Shown: positions 25,814-36,870 of the stretch, in pieces
Layout: every line of letters starts with the position of its first letter
Position numbering within the stretch: the stretch's first letter is position 1
Source: Megachile rotundata
Taxonomy: Eukaryota > Arthropoda > Insecta > Hymenoptera > Megachilidae
Reading direction: 5' to 3'
DNA length: 64,000 nt
NCBI RefSeq assembly: GCF_050947335.1
Contig: NC_134988.1
Location: 8,494,001 to 8,558,000, forward strand
Position numbers and translations under genes: made by a program
The notes under the pieces: generated by a model
Database searches by the model: none
Told to the model about the DNA's origin: nothing
What the model saw: the letters and a program-made list of their open reading frames with translations, nothing else

Positions 25814-27890
25814 CACTTAATAATTATATCAAACAAAAAACAATATATCAATTAATATATTGTACATTATTATATTAATATATTGTATTTTCACAATCTT
25901 CCACATGGAAAAGTAAAATACTTCCATCACGTACAAATATTATATTATAATTAAATTTGTAAATTAATATATTGAAACCGTATTTATGAATATTTAAAAG
26001 GTTATGAATATTAAAAATAGTTAATCGATTCGAAAGGTACTTGGCTTGATTAAAAATTGTTGTTCGATGAATTTCCACAGATAACGAAGACCGCGTATTT
26101 ACTTGCGGAAGTAATATACGTGAAATGAAACAAAAATATATTCAATCTGTTGAAAGATTATTTGTAAATGTTTCTCAAATCAAAATAATGAAATTCTACG
26201 CCACGTTACCGCATTTACAATAATAACTTGGATACAACGCTATAGAATTTGCTCAAAATTAATTAGTTGATTTACTGTAGGCAAATATTTCCGCCAGTGT
26301 ATATTTTCGAATCTGTTTTAATTACGAAGCATGGTTTTCCACGAGCCATAAACTTGCCGGAATAATGTACGCGTTTCATTAACGATGAATGTTGTGGTTT
26401 GAATGAATGAAAGTGGAAAATGTTATTTAAATTTATTATGTAAGGTAAAAGGCGGAAACCAGTTACTTCTCAAGTGTATGATTTATGAAAATTTTTTTCG
26501 GTATGTTTTATTTTTACTTTAAAAATTGTAGGAACGTTTTAATTTATTGAAATTGTAGACATTTCTTATTTAAAATTTTAGTTACATTTTATTAACTTGT
26601 TATTCGTTGCAAATTTCAGACAACAAAATGTATGCAAAATATAAAAGATAATTTTTAACAAAATTGCTTACCGTTTAATTTCACAGAAATCCTCATAATA
26701 AAGAGCAGTCGAAAAATATTTTTGTGTTGAAGAAATGAAAGAGTATGTATTCGCAAATATTTACGACTAGTAGTATTTGTTATGAAACAATGTTTGTTTA
26801 TTTGTGTGAAAATGAAAGAGGTGGTATAAGTGTTGTTATAGTTGTATATAGTTAGAAAATATATTTTTTGAAGGCAATAATTATTTGGAATTATAGATAA
26901 CTTGTTAATTACTATGTTTACTTTAGGAGTACATAATGTTTTTTTATTATAACACTGACAAAATATTAATAATATGAAATATTGTTAAAATTAAAATTAT
27001 TGTTAATTAAAATTAATAGATATCAAGTATTAATAAAGTAACCAAAAATAGCAATAGTAGAAATTATAATAATAACCAAAAACAGTAATAGAAGAAATTA
27101 CAATAATAACCAACAACAGCCATAGAAGTAATAATAATAATAACCAAAAATAGCACTTCAATAAATAATAATAACAAAAAATAGCAAAAGAACAAATAAT
27201 AATAACCAAAAATAGCAAAAGAACAAATAGCAATAACCAAAAATATCCACAGAAAATAATAAACAAAATCTCGATAACATTTCCACAAATGTTCACGAGA
27301 TATCAGAACACCGCAAACAATTTCCCCCAAAAATGTGTTGCATACCATTATTAATATCGCCAGACGAGATTCCGTTTAACGCGTCAGAACTACCCACGCA
27401 TCCCCGATACCGCAAAATCTTCAGTCCTTTATACGCGCAACAACGAAACTAACAGAAGCTCTGTTCATTTGCAGATTGGAGCGTTGAAGGAATACTTCCT
27501 GTTCGCCGACAAACGACTTCACAAACGATCCCTTTCCAGCAGCGAGTCGCATCACAAGACGCTAAGGGATGAGCCGCGGGTAAGTTGAATGCATCTTTTG
27601 GTGTCGGACTCGCAAAGCCGTGCTCATCAAACTCTGCCAGCCCCTGGCACAGGTGCAAAATATAGAACCGACGTAATTTCACGGCGTCTGTCATCCCGCT
27701 ACGCGCATTGTTTACCTCGACGTTCTAATTTTCTGCTACTCCTTGCACGCTTTAATGCACCCCGTCTACATCTGATCTCAAGTCGCGCGATTACACGAAA
27801 CGTTCCGTGAAAATATTCATATTTGAATTTCTTGCCACTTAACCAACTGTGTCTTCAGAGATCTTTTGTGAAGTGCGAAATTTCGAAAGA
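25814..27890. other. Spacer between two inverted TIR elements
   Basis: The spacer is AT-rich to about 27350, then a GC-richer patch (27360-27830) with short frames lacking known domains. It contains the minisatellite at 27030-27260. No transposase is seen, so there is no sign that the whole 24530-29195 block is a single autonomous element. Confidence 0.5.
27030..27260. repeat. Degenerate AATAACCAAAAATAGCA minisatellite
   Basis: Units based on AATAACCAAAAATAGCA, separated by short AATAATA or AGAAGAAAT insertions, recur about nine times with spacing of roughly 27-36 bp. The reverse strand gives hydrophobic Leu/Val/Tyr-rich frames that are artefacts of the repeat. Confidence 0.8.
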
Positions 27891-29195
27891 TGTTCCGATG
27901 TCAAACGTTGAGTTGGCGCGCAAAACAAAGTAAAAGAGGTTCTATGAACATTTCCAGTGACATATAGACAAATAAGAATCATAATGACAACTGCTGAACG
28001 CAAGTAGCATCTCGCTCACTTGAGAGACGTTTCAAGACTGTCATTGTTTTTTGCCTAATTGGTGTGCGTGACCGCGAGAGCAAATCTACCGTCGAAAATA
28101 CGTGTAAGTGGCGTCCATTTTTCTATTCTGAACAATTGTGCCGTAGCTACTTAGGGATGTATCGATTTGGAGATGTAGGAATTTGGAAATATAGCGATTT
28201 GGGATTGTAGCGATTTGGGTATGTGAGAATTTTGGAATATAGGAATTTGGGAATGGAGGGATTTGGGAATGTGGGGATTTGGGAATGTGGGGATTTGGAA
28301 GTGTAGATATTCGGGAATGTAGGAATTTGGGGATGTAGAGATTTAGGGCTGTAGGGATTTGGGAACGTGAGGATTTTGGGAATGTTGGGATTTAGGAATT
28401 GAAGAAGTTGGGAATTTTGGGATTTGGGAATTTTGGGATTTGGGAATTTTGGGATTTGGGAATTTTGGAATTTGGGAATTTTGGGATATGGGAAATTTGG
28501 GATTTGGGAATTTTGGGATTTGGGAATTTTGGGATTTGGGAATTTTGGGATTTGGGAATTTTGGGATTTGGGAGATTTGGGATTTGGGAAATTTGGAATT
28601 TGGGAGATTTGGAATTTGGAAATTTTGGGATTTGGGAAATTTGGGATTTGGGAAATTTGGGATTTGGGAATTTTGGGATTTGGGAATTTTGGGATTTGGG
28701 AATTTTGGGATTTGGGAATTTTGGGATTGGGAAATTTTGGGATTTGGGAATTTTGGGATTTGGGAATTTTGGAATTTGGGAGATTTGGGATTTGGGATAT
28801 TTGGGATTTGGAAATTTTGGAATTTGGAAATGTGGGAATTGAGGAATGTGGGGATTTGGAAGCATAGGTATTCGGGAATGTAAGAATCGAAAGTGTAGAA
28901 ATTCGGAGCTATAGAGATTCGGGAATGTAGGGATTTGGAAAGGAAGGTATTCGGAAGTGTAGGAATTCGAAAATGTGGAGATTCCTCAATACAGAGATTC
29001 GGAAATATAAGAACCCTGCAATATAGAAATCCAGGAATATACAAATTTGGAGATATGATACCTCAAGAATATAAAAACTCAGCTCTAGCAATTCACAAAT
29101 ATAATAATTTAGGAACAGTATAATGATCTCGATATGCGCTCTCCTAAACACCTGAGTCAACCTCACGCGCCAGCTCGAGGGTTGGCATCGGTACA
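27891..29195 (-). mobile_element. TIR element carrying a 16-bp minisatellite, copy 2 (inverted)
   Basis: The left end TGTTCCGATGTCAA with GAGTTGGCGCG and the right end CACGCGCCAGCTCGAGGG through GGTACA form the same 33-bp inverted termini as copy 1. The ~250 bp next to the left end is the reverse complement of the right part of copy 1 (ACTTGAGAGACGTTTCAAGA, CAATTGTGCCGTAGCTACTT). The interior is a GGGATTTGGGAATTTT array. Orientation is opposite to copy 1, so the pair could form a 1.3-kb-stem inverted repeat across a 2.1-kb spacer. Confidence 0.85.
28150..28990. repeat. 16-bp minisatellite (GGGATTTGGGAATTTT)
   Basis: Nearly uniform 16-base units from about 28410 to 28800 are flanked by diverged units on both sides. 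This is the complement of the 24690-25560 unit. Long stop-free frames on both strands (147-233 codons) follow from the stop-free unit and are not coding. Confidence 0.95.
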
Positions 29196-31299
29196 CAAAC
29201 AAAATTGGAAGATACGGAGATCGTACGGGCCTCACACGCTAGGTTCACACGTGAAACCTATTATTATATTTCACGCACTCGAACATGATTTTTACGCCTC
29301 CGCCTTTCTGCGGTCGAGGTGAACCATCTTGGGATCGAAGATGGCGACTACCATCGTTACTCTCTTATTTGTGGAGATACGAAAAATTGCTTCGAGAGAA
29401 AGTTATTGTGTTTCGATCGTGCAACTGTATTGTGGCTGAGGTCATCTAAGGTTGTGTCCTCCGATATTTCACGGAGATCGTCATATTTTTAATGGAAATG
29501 TATATCTTTCTTTATGGAGATTCTTTGGGTCATTCCGAGTAAAAGAGTATTAGAGTACAATATCTCTAAAATTAATAGTTCTTCAATTATTTAAAATTCA
29601 AAAGTGAGGTACTTGGTATAGAAGATTGAAAATAACTCAGAAAGTATTGACTTTTAAGGTACTGTATTCCAACAGGTTTTTACATAGAATGTTCCACAGA
29701 ATCGACCTATGTAATCAAAAATATATACTTCCAACAAAACATCAATCACCTTGAAGTCTGTTGAAAAAATGGGTCAACCTCTTCACGCGCCAACTCGTGG
29801 ATTGACATCAGTATATCTGAAACGTTCGAAATATTTATAAACGTACAAATCGTTCTTCATGTTTCTCTCCCGAATCACCTATTTGCATTTAACAAAATAT
29901 TGACCTTGAAGTCTGTTGAATAAAACCCCTCGAGAAAAAATTTTCTTCTACCATCAATTGTGCATTTTAAAACATAACTCCGTCTAGACGAGTTTTTTCA
30001 TACGACCACAAAGAATATCGATATTCAACTTTATTTATAACAGTCGGTACAGTAGATTTCGAATAAATGATCCCTTTTCTTTCACTTTGAATTACTTCTC
30101 TTTCAATTACGACAATTTCCGTTCAGCTTTAAAATTATGCCCAGAAAATGTACATTATTAAAGTAATTTATCAAGATAAAAAAATGAGCTTCAAAGAATC
30201 CAAGAAGATAAAATTGCAAGATTAAGAACAGAAAGAATTTGAAATTCTTATGTAGCGAAGAATTACGATCCTCGCACACTTTAAGTCATGTTTCCATGCA
30301 TATGGAATATCTTCCCACACACCACGCTGCCATAATTCCGTGTTAAAGAAAGAAAAAAGGAAGCGCACTTCATTGCAAACAGGCACAAATTAATGAAACG
30401 TGTAAAGTAAAGTCTGCTGATCATCGCGGATAAATTTGGCAGGTTTACTATGTAGATACCTTTTAATTATCGTTGCACACGTACGAGGGTGCTCGTGTAC
30501 GCGGATCGATTTCCGTGAAGCCCAATTAACACCGTTTCGTGTATCTACTGTAATTTATTTAAAAGATAGTTTAATTTTGTTTCATGATTACCCTCCAATT
30601 CTTCTGATTAATTAAGCGATTGGATCGTTTCGAATAGTATATCGGAGCGCGTGTTCGGCATCTTCGAGAAATTATTTGCAGGATCGGTTTTTGTTGTTTC
30701 TTCCTCGAGATACAAAAGGACACTTTGTTAGGAGATTGGTGCAACGGGAGACGAACGAAACGTCTTTTAATTAAAGCTTTCTTCGATTGTTCGACCGGTT
30801 TTGTCTCGGGTTCTTTCAACTGTAACTCCTGCTAGAACGACTATAAAAACTCGGCATGATCATTGAGAATGAACGTCTCCAATTGTCGACGGGTACTACG
30901 AGCAAAAAGACGCCGGTAAAATATCGGCGTGTTTCCGGAGATAATATTGTGCTTGCGCCATCTTTCCAGTCACGGACATTGTCTATTTCGCGCCGATAAA
31001 ACGCTTCGTCGACACGAACGGCCCTGAAAAGGTTTATTCGACAAATACCGAAGCCATTTCAGTGCCTACCGGATACGTAACGCGTATTTATGGCGAAGCT
31101 GCAGTAACGATGGCTAAAGTCAACGTAACATAATCGAGCAAGTACGATTTGCTAGCGACGTAATACGATTTATGGTACGTCGCCGACTCTGCGGAAAAAT
31201 TCGTAACAAAAGAACCCTGTAAACTTTTATTTATCGATTTGTAGGTCTTGCGGATTTATAGGGCGCAACGGAAATAATGGCATGTTTCATTCTTACCTG
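29196..31299. other. No gene recognised; GC-richer from about 30260
   Basis: ACCTTGAAGTCTGTTGAA occurs at about 29751 and 29901, a small local duplication. The solo element terminus is at 29783-29815. Positions 30260-31270 are moderately GC-rich (for example GACGCCGGTAAAATATCGGC near 30910) with only short frames. This could be a regulatory region of the downstream gene, but nothing in the sequence proves it. Confidence 0.4.
29783..29815 (-). mobile_element. Solo terminus of the TIR element family
   Basis: TCACGCGCCAACTCGTGG followed by ATTGACATCAGTATA matches the 33-bp end of the elements at 24530-25813 and 27891-29195 in inverted form. The adjacent GGGTCAACCTC also matches the interior side of copy 2. 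No partner terminus was found nearby, so it is a truncated remnant. Confidence 0.75.
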
Positions 31300-31830
31300 A
31301 TTATTGTTCGCTACAACTCACAATCGTTTATTCTATATTAAAAACATTGATAGAGTGCTTATACAATTATTTTCTTGAAGCTTTAAGCTTTAAATTGATG
31401 TGCAATTTATGATATTTTGCGATACTTTTATGTCATGAAATCGTATTAAATTTTAGTGGTCTAATAAAGTATATTTCATTGTTAGCAGTAACACGTTGCT
31501 ATGAGGCCGACGATTAACCATGTTACAATAAGAATATCTAGGGGGCATTTATATAGGTCTTTTCAGTAAATTTTAAGCTTTACATTGATGTGCCACAATC
31601 GTCATTTGGTGATACTTTTCTGTCATGAAAGTTTGTTAGACTTTTATGTTTCAAAATCTATCGATCTGTCACAGTTATTCGCTACAACTACCGATCGTCT
31701 ACTTCTCATAAAACATATCGATAAAGCATTTATACAGCAATTTTCTTGAAGCTTAAAGCTTTAAATTGATGTACAATTTATGACATTTTGTAATACTTTT
31801 ATGTCATGAAATCGTATTAACCTCCTTTTT
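31300..31830 (-). repeat. Repeat family B cluster (reverse orientation)
   Basis: Three family-B ends occur, of the type ACTTTTCTGTCATGAAA or ACTTTTATGTCATGAAA (about 31424, 31613, 31795). Each is preceded by AAGCTTTAAATTGATGTG-like sequence. Words matching the other copies include GAGGCCGACGATTAACCATG near 31503. The block is nearly duplicated 1750 bp downstream at 33050-33540. Confidence 0.8.
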
Positions 31831-33039
31831 CAGAAATGAAAATTTAATTCACTTCAAACTTAAATAACTTTCATTGCAAAGTAAATTTCCTCAAAATCTT
31901 ATTGGTGCTTTATAGAACTTGTGACAATATTTCACTTTAGTTTGAAACATTTTTCTGTATTTTTTGTGTCTTCGAAGTTATGAACGAATGGCAGTATTTG
32001 AGGTTAGGTTTTATTTATTCGAAGCATGAGTTTTGTACTTGAAAAATATTCTTGTTACAAAGTTATTCTTGTTAGGAATTATCATAAAAATCAGTGAAGA
32101 TTCATTTAAACACAACAATTGAAACAGTACTCTTGAAATTCGATGCCTCAAAAACCAAAAATTTAGCTTCAAAGACCACAGGTTGAGTATCGAGCGTCGT
32201 CGACTCTCAGCGTGAAGCACACATTGTCTACATTGTTCAATTTACTAACAACGTCTTATTTTATTTAAACCTGAAGATATTAATGTCAGTTTCATAAGTC
32301 AACTTGTTTGTTGCTTAAAACGCAATGTTAATAAATAGATGGGAGCATACATGCAGCATTGACAGTATTCGACAGTGAGAGAGCTGTCGATCCACGAAAT
32401 ACTGTCAGACTATGAGGTCGAATAATGAAAGGAGTGTATAACATGGTCGCCCACCAAAGAGGTGCATACAATCAGATTATACCGGGAGGTTATTACGTGG
32501 AATCTAATCAGATTTGCCGTCAAACAGCAAATCATTTAACGTCGTTACATGCTTGGCGTATAATAACTTTTGTCACACGGCGGGTAACCCTGACACGCAC
32601 ACGTCACCGCACGCATTTTAAATTAGATACTTCGATTAATGGGATGCAATCGAACGCTTGTCAATCACCATGACGTGTACGCAAATTTGTGGTAATTTTG
32701 TTTGATGAAGTAGGAACCATGGCACAATCCCGGGGATGTTCCCGGGATATGTGAATTATAACAGATTCTGAATCCGTGTAAAATACATTTGGTCAGTTTG
32801 ATCTTCAATAATAAACAATTATAGAGAAAAGATAATAATACACAAAATTGAAAGAAAGATTTAAAATTATACAAATATTTTGTAATGGAAGTCTTTAGTT
32901 AGTTTTGGAAAATTATGTAAATTGTCTGCATTTTTTATTTTAACAAAACAGGACACCCTTTGTTACAAATAATTATAATTGAAATACCATTAGGGATATT
33001 TTTCACGAAAGATTGTTAGACTTTTATTTATCGAAATTG
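31831..33039. other. No gene recognised; contains a nested hairpin
   Basis: The stretch is AT-rich with a GC-richer patch at about 32330-32690. CCCGGGGATGTTCCCGGGA near 32730 is a short palindrome. A nested inverted repeat lies at 32361-32406. No coding frame is recognisable. Confidence 0.4.
32361..32406. other. Nested hairpin (function unknown)
   Basis: The outer arms GACAGTATT and AATACTGTC enclose the inner arms CGACAG and CTGTCG around the loop TGAGAGAG. An unpaired ATCCACGA lies on the 3' side. It could fold as a ~46-nt stem-loop. It is shorter than a typical pre-miRNA, so no RNA gene is claimed. Confidence 0.4.
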
Positions 33040-33560
33040 ACTACGTATCTTAATTATTCGCTATAACTCACGATCAGCTATTCTGTGTTAATAACATTGA
33101 CAGGGTGCTTATACGCTCATTTTCCTGAAGCTTTAAGCTTTAAATTGATGTGCAATTTATGATATTTTGCGATACTTTTATGTCATGAAATCGTATTAAA
33201 TTTTAGTGGTCTAATAAAGTAGATTTCATTGTTAGGAGTAACACGTTGCTATGAGGCCGACGATTAACCATGTTACAATAAGAATATCTAGGGGGCATTT
33301 ATATAGGTCTTTTCAGTAAATTTTAAGCTTTACATTGATGTGCCACAATCATCATTTGGTGATACTTTTCTGTCATGAAAGTTTGTCAGACTTTTATGTT
33401 TCAAAATTTATCGATCTGTTCGTTACAGCTGCCGATCGTCTATTTCTTACAAAAAATATCGATAAAGCATTCATACAATAATTTTCTATAAGCTTAAAGC
33501 TGTAAATTAATATAAAATACAAGTCATTTTGCAATAATTTTATTTTACAAAACCATATTT
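33040..33560 (-). repeat. Repeat family B cluster, 1750-bp downstream copy
   Basis: This aligns with 31300-31810 at a constant 1750-bp offset. For example TCGTATTAAATTTTAGTGG lies at 31441 and 33191, and ATAAGAATATCTAGGGGGC lies in both. Only scattered substitutions separate the copies, pointing to a fairly recent duplication. Confidence 0.85.
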
Positions 33561-34340
33561 AAAAACGTTGTATCAATCACTCTGCAAAAGAATAACAGTT
33601 AAAGCAAATCAAAAAGCCGTCTACGAAACAATTTTTATTTCAAACAGAGTTTTCTAATTGTGGAATAAATAAATCTCTGTAATGAAAATAATGCCTCTTC
33701 GAACGCAGGCTGTTTATAATGCATGACCACGTATCCAGGTTGGCGCGACTGTATGTGGCTTGGATTATTAAAAATTTTACGTGTTTGCGGTTACGCGTCA
33801 GATTTTTTTTAGTAACCCCCATACGCGCAATCAGGCTGCACGATTTATCATGGAATATGCAGGCGCGCAGCAGCGACCAAACGAAAATTCACGGAATATA
33901 CGGATCTGGCCGTATGGCGCCTTGTAAACGGTTCCATCAACGAGGAGCGTTTTCGTGGTCGAGCTTTAACTCGACGGAGCGTGAAACGCGTGACGCCTCG
34001 GTCATCGTTTCATTCATATCGCTGGACGATTCGACGTTAAAGCCTCGCCACTGCAATTCACGGCTCCTGAATTTTGGCCGGCGTCCAAAATCCCTATGCT
34101 AACTAGCGTTCCGTGCCGATAAGTGTCACGGTCGTGTACCACCGCTGGAAAAAATGAACCCAATTAGCGGAAATGTGTTCATCAAATCGATGCTAATGAA
34201 ATTTTTGATTAAAGTATTTATTAGGCAAATTTCGAAACGCGAGTCAATTTAAAGCGTGGAATTATAGTGGCCATATATTGACCGATTAGTTAACAAAATG
34301 CCTGATCATTAATTGCGGCAAATACTTTGTTACGTTTCGG
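33561..34340. other. GC-rich island with a 127-codon frame, not recognised
   Basis: About 33700-34150 is clearly GC-richer than its surroundings. A + frame at 33719-34102 stays open for 127 codons but has no recognisable domain, no signal peptide and no evident splice context. It lies 1.1-1.5 kb upstream of the first recognised Fur2 exon. It could be an intronic regulatory island or chance. Confidence 0.3.
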
Positions 34341-34950
34341 AAATTGTAACGAGATTTCATGACAGAAAAATGTATCAAAATGGCACATGTGATATATCAA
34401 TTTAAAGCTTGAGGCTTGCTGAAAATAACCGTTTACACAATTTATCAATATTATCAAAACGGAGTGACTGATTGTCGGCCTCATAGCAACGTTCGCAAAG
34501 GATCATGTCGTAAATTGATTAATTCTATGTATTCTCTAATGAGGAACCAAACATACCAATCAAAATGGTGCATGTGGTATATCAATTTGAAGCTTGAGGC
34601 TTGCTAAAAATAGCTGCTTTAACGATTCATCAATATTTTCAAAACGAAGTGACTAATTGTCGCCCTCATAGCAACGTTTGCAAAGTTTGCAAAGTTGTTG
34701 TAAATTGATTAACTCTTTGCGTCCTCTAATGAAGAAGCAATTATACCATTCAACATTATTCTACCTAAGAGGATGCGTTTGATTTCTTATAGTACATGGT
34801 TGCTTTGATGCCGACGATTAGCTATGATGCATTGAAAATATCAACGGGGCATCAATGCAGTCATTTTCAGCAAACTTCAAGGTTAACATTGACACATCAC
34901 AAGTGGCATTCTGCAATACTTTTCTGTCATGAAATCTTAATAGAACTTTT
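34341..34950. repeat. Repeat family B cluster with forward and inverted copies
   Basis: Forward copies start near 34353 (GATTTCATGACAGAAAAA) and 34560 (CAAAATGGTGCATGTGG), sharing ATCAATTTGAAGCTTGAGG and CTCATAGCAACGTTTGC. An inverted copy lies at about 34795-34945, ending ACTTTTCTGTCATGAAATC. The cluster ends about 280 bp upstream of the first recognised Fur2 exon. Confidence 0.75.
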
Positions 34951-35226
34951 ACACACTAGCAAGATATTTTTCTCAAGATGTTAAACGTGTCAAAAGTTAA
35001 AAGGTGTCAAACGTTTCTTAAAGTAATAATTCTTATCAAGATCCTTCATCAGTCACTTCTTACGAATATATTTCACCTTCCAAATCCAACCAATCTGACT
35101 TATCTTCCAAACCAAATACGCAACGCAAACACGTGTGTTTCTGTTTGTCCCAAAGTGCCTCAGACGGTTGTCAGGCAAATCCATGTACCAAAATCGCTAA
35201 GGGTGGATCCTTCTGTGTTTTTCCAG

Positions 35227-35430
35227 GTGCGATGGTTCCAGCAGCAGCACGAGAAGAAACGCAAGAAGAGAGATTTCATGCCCACGTCGTTCCCGTTCGC
35301 CGATTATCCGTCGTTTTTCGACGAATTTGGCCCTCGTCCTAGGCAGGCCACGTTCCATCGACAAAGGAATAGAGGCGTACCTCTTCAGAACCTGTTCACG
35401 GATCCGCTCTTTAAGGAACAGTGGTACCTG
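35227..35430 (+). CDS. Fur2: Furin-like protease 2, first exon in window: prodomain end and mature N-terminus
   Basis: These 68 codons encode the last part of the inhibitory prodomain and the start of the mature enzyme. The opening VRWFQQQ aligns with the segment that precedes the prodomain cleavage site in proprotein convertases. KKRKKR (residues 10-15) followed by Asp is the dibasic autocleavage site. The exon closes with DPLFKEQWYL, the hallmark start of the subtilisin-like domain. The boundary is set by TTTTTCCAG before GTG and by CTG followed by GTAAGT; both ends are phase 0. The signal peptide and most of the prodomain must lie on upstream exons not found here, so the gene is 5'-partial in this window. 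Fur2 rather than Fur1 is inferred from the long cysteine-rich tail downstream. Confidence 0.9.
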
Positions 35431-35650
35431 GTAAGTGGACCTCTCGATTTTGCTACCTTCCGAATCGACCAAAACCAACTACGTGACGTGACTACCAGCT
35501 TCCTCAACGTGGCGGACTTTAACGACATCCGATAACAGCCATAACGTGTTCGAGATCTAGTTTCCTTTCGTCTTCGAGGTGTTTCAATTTCTGACGATTT
35601 TGCTTGTAGCCACGGTTGCAACAGAAATTACATCCTTAAGATGATTCATC

Positions 35651-35703
35651 ACAGTGCTCTTAGGCACTGTAGTCACTATAGTCACTATAGGTCTATAGTG
35701 ACT
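35651..35703. other. Two adjacent perfect hairpins in intron
   Basis: ACAGTGC and GCACTGT (35651-35670) enclose a 6-nt loop. AGTCACTATAG and CTATAGTGACT (35680-35703) are perfect inverted arms with a 2-nt loop. They lie about 220 bp after the exon ending at 35430. The function is unknown. Confidence 0.6.
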
Positions 35704-35985
35704 CTCGCGAATGTCATAGATTACATAGCGCCATGGCTCTACTATCCCACCGTCAGACTCTTAACACCAATGACAGATTTGCATAGAAATTTAAGCGTAA
35801 GCTTGTTAATTGTGAATGAGGTTTCAGATCAGAAATACGACTTGAAATATTAACTCCTACAAGTGTTTCAGTCGCGTCAAAGGTACTTAATTATTTCTGC
35901 AGTATTAACCTCTTAGACACGGTCCACTATAGTCGCTCTCGCGAATGTCATCGTAGGTTACATAGCGCCACAGTGGCTCACTCTA
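35690..35985. repeat. Direct repeat of a ~50-bp word (CTCTCGCGAATGTCAT)
   Basis: CTCTCGCGAATGTCATAG through TTACATAGCGCCA near 35702-35735 is repeated near 35935-35972 with a short insertion. The second copy is preceded by TTAACCTCTTAGACACGG, whose TTAACC start resembles piggyBac-type termini. No matching end was found, so the class is open. Confidence 0.6.
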
Positions 35986-35999
35986 CCGGCTCACTCGCT

Positions 36000-36870
36000 C
36001 ACCGTTTCAATTGAATGATCCTTTTCATACGTTTTGATTCGCACTTTTTTGCCTTCACCACGTTTTATAAGAGTATTAACAAATCCCACAAAAGTACATT
36101 ACATGTAAATAAAAGGTAACGCCAGGTTTAGGCACCATGGGGCACCTCTTTGCACTGGTACACCATATTGGAAACATTTGAAAATTACATATTTTGTGAA
36201 TTTTAAAAAGTAAATTATCAAGATTAAAGTATATGTAACATCTTTAGGAAAAATTGTAATTTAATCATCGAAAACTTTGTTCCAATGTACTCGTAGAGAA
36301 CAGCATTGTCACACATGGTAATGCTGTTTACTCTGCCATGCAGAGAAGCGAACTTCATCCTCAGAGGTTAATTTGGTGTTAGTTATTGGTTGCCTCCGTA
36401 TCTCTATTTTATCCATAAGCATTGACGAACGCGCTGTTTTGACCCGGGGCCACCAAAACCTCGTACCTTCTCCGTTCGATTCTCCGGCTCCTAATTTATT
36501 CTCGCGTCGGAAAGTAAGAACGATTCGTTTCTTGTCGATACGAGCGAGAAATTTGAACCCGGCCAAAGGTCCTCCTTTCTCATCCAGCGGCGTTCATAAT
36601 TCTCCGCGCGTCGCCTCGAACGGTCGTTTCCGGTACAGTTAACGGTGATCGCTGCTCTTGTCATTTCTGGAATTAACGGCGGCAACGATCTATGTACCGG
36701 CGCGGTATTAACGATCAGATGTTTTTCATTCGCAAACAGGATATCCGCCGCGAAATCGGACACGCCCCATCGTAGGAACCGGCGGGAACCGTGAATACCT
36801 AGTTCGCTTATTATTCTGCCATTAAACACCGATTAATGGAACGGTTAAATGTACAGTACTGCTTGAAAAT
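36000..36870. other. Intron segment with GC-rich island
   Basis: About 36360-36840 is GC-rich with overlapping frames of 85-112 codons on both strands and no known domain. The position inside a Fur2 intron and the open frames on both strands argue against a separate gene. An intronic regulatory element is possible but unproven. Confidence 0.3.

Noticed and set aside
27030..27348. Hydrophobic minus-strand frames (88-94 codons) suggesting a membrane protein
   Set aside because: Composition comes from a degenerate AATAACCAAAAATAGCA repeat; two frames give the same type of sequence.
28343..29044. 233-codon minus-strand frame rich in Pro, Lys, Gln and Ile
   Set aside because: Same cause: the inverted 16-bp array. 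It mirrors the frames in the other element copy.
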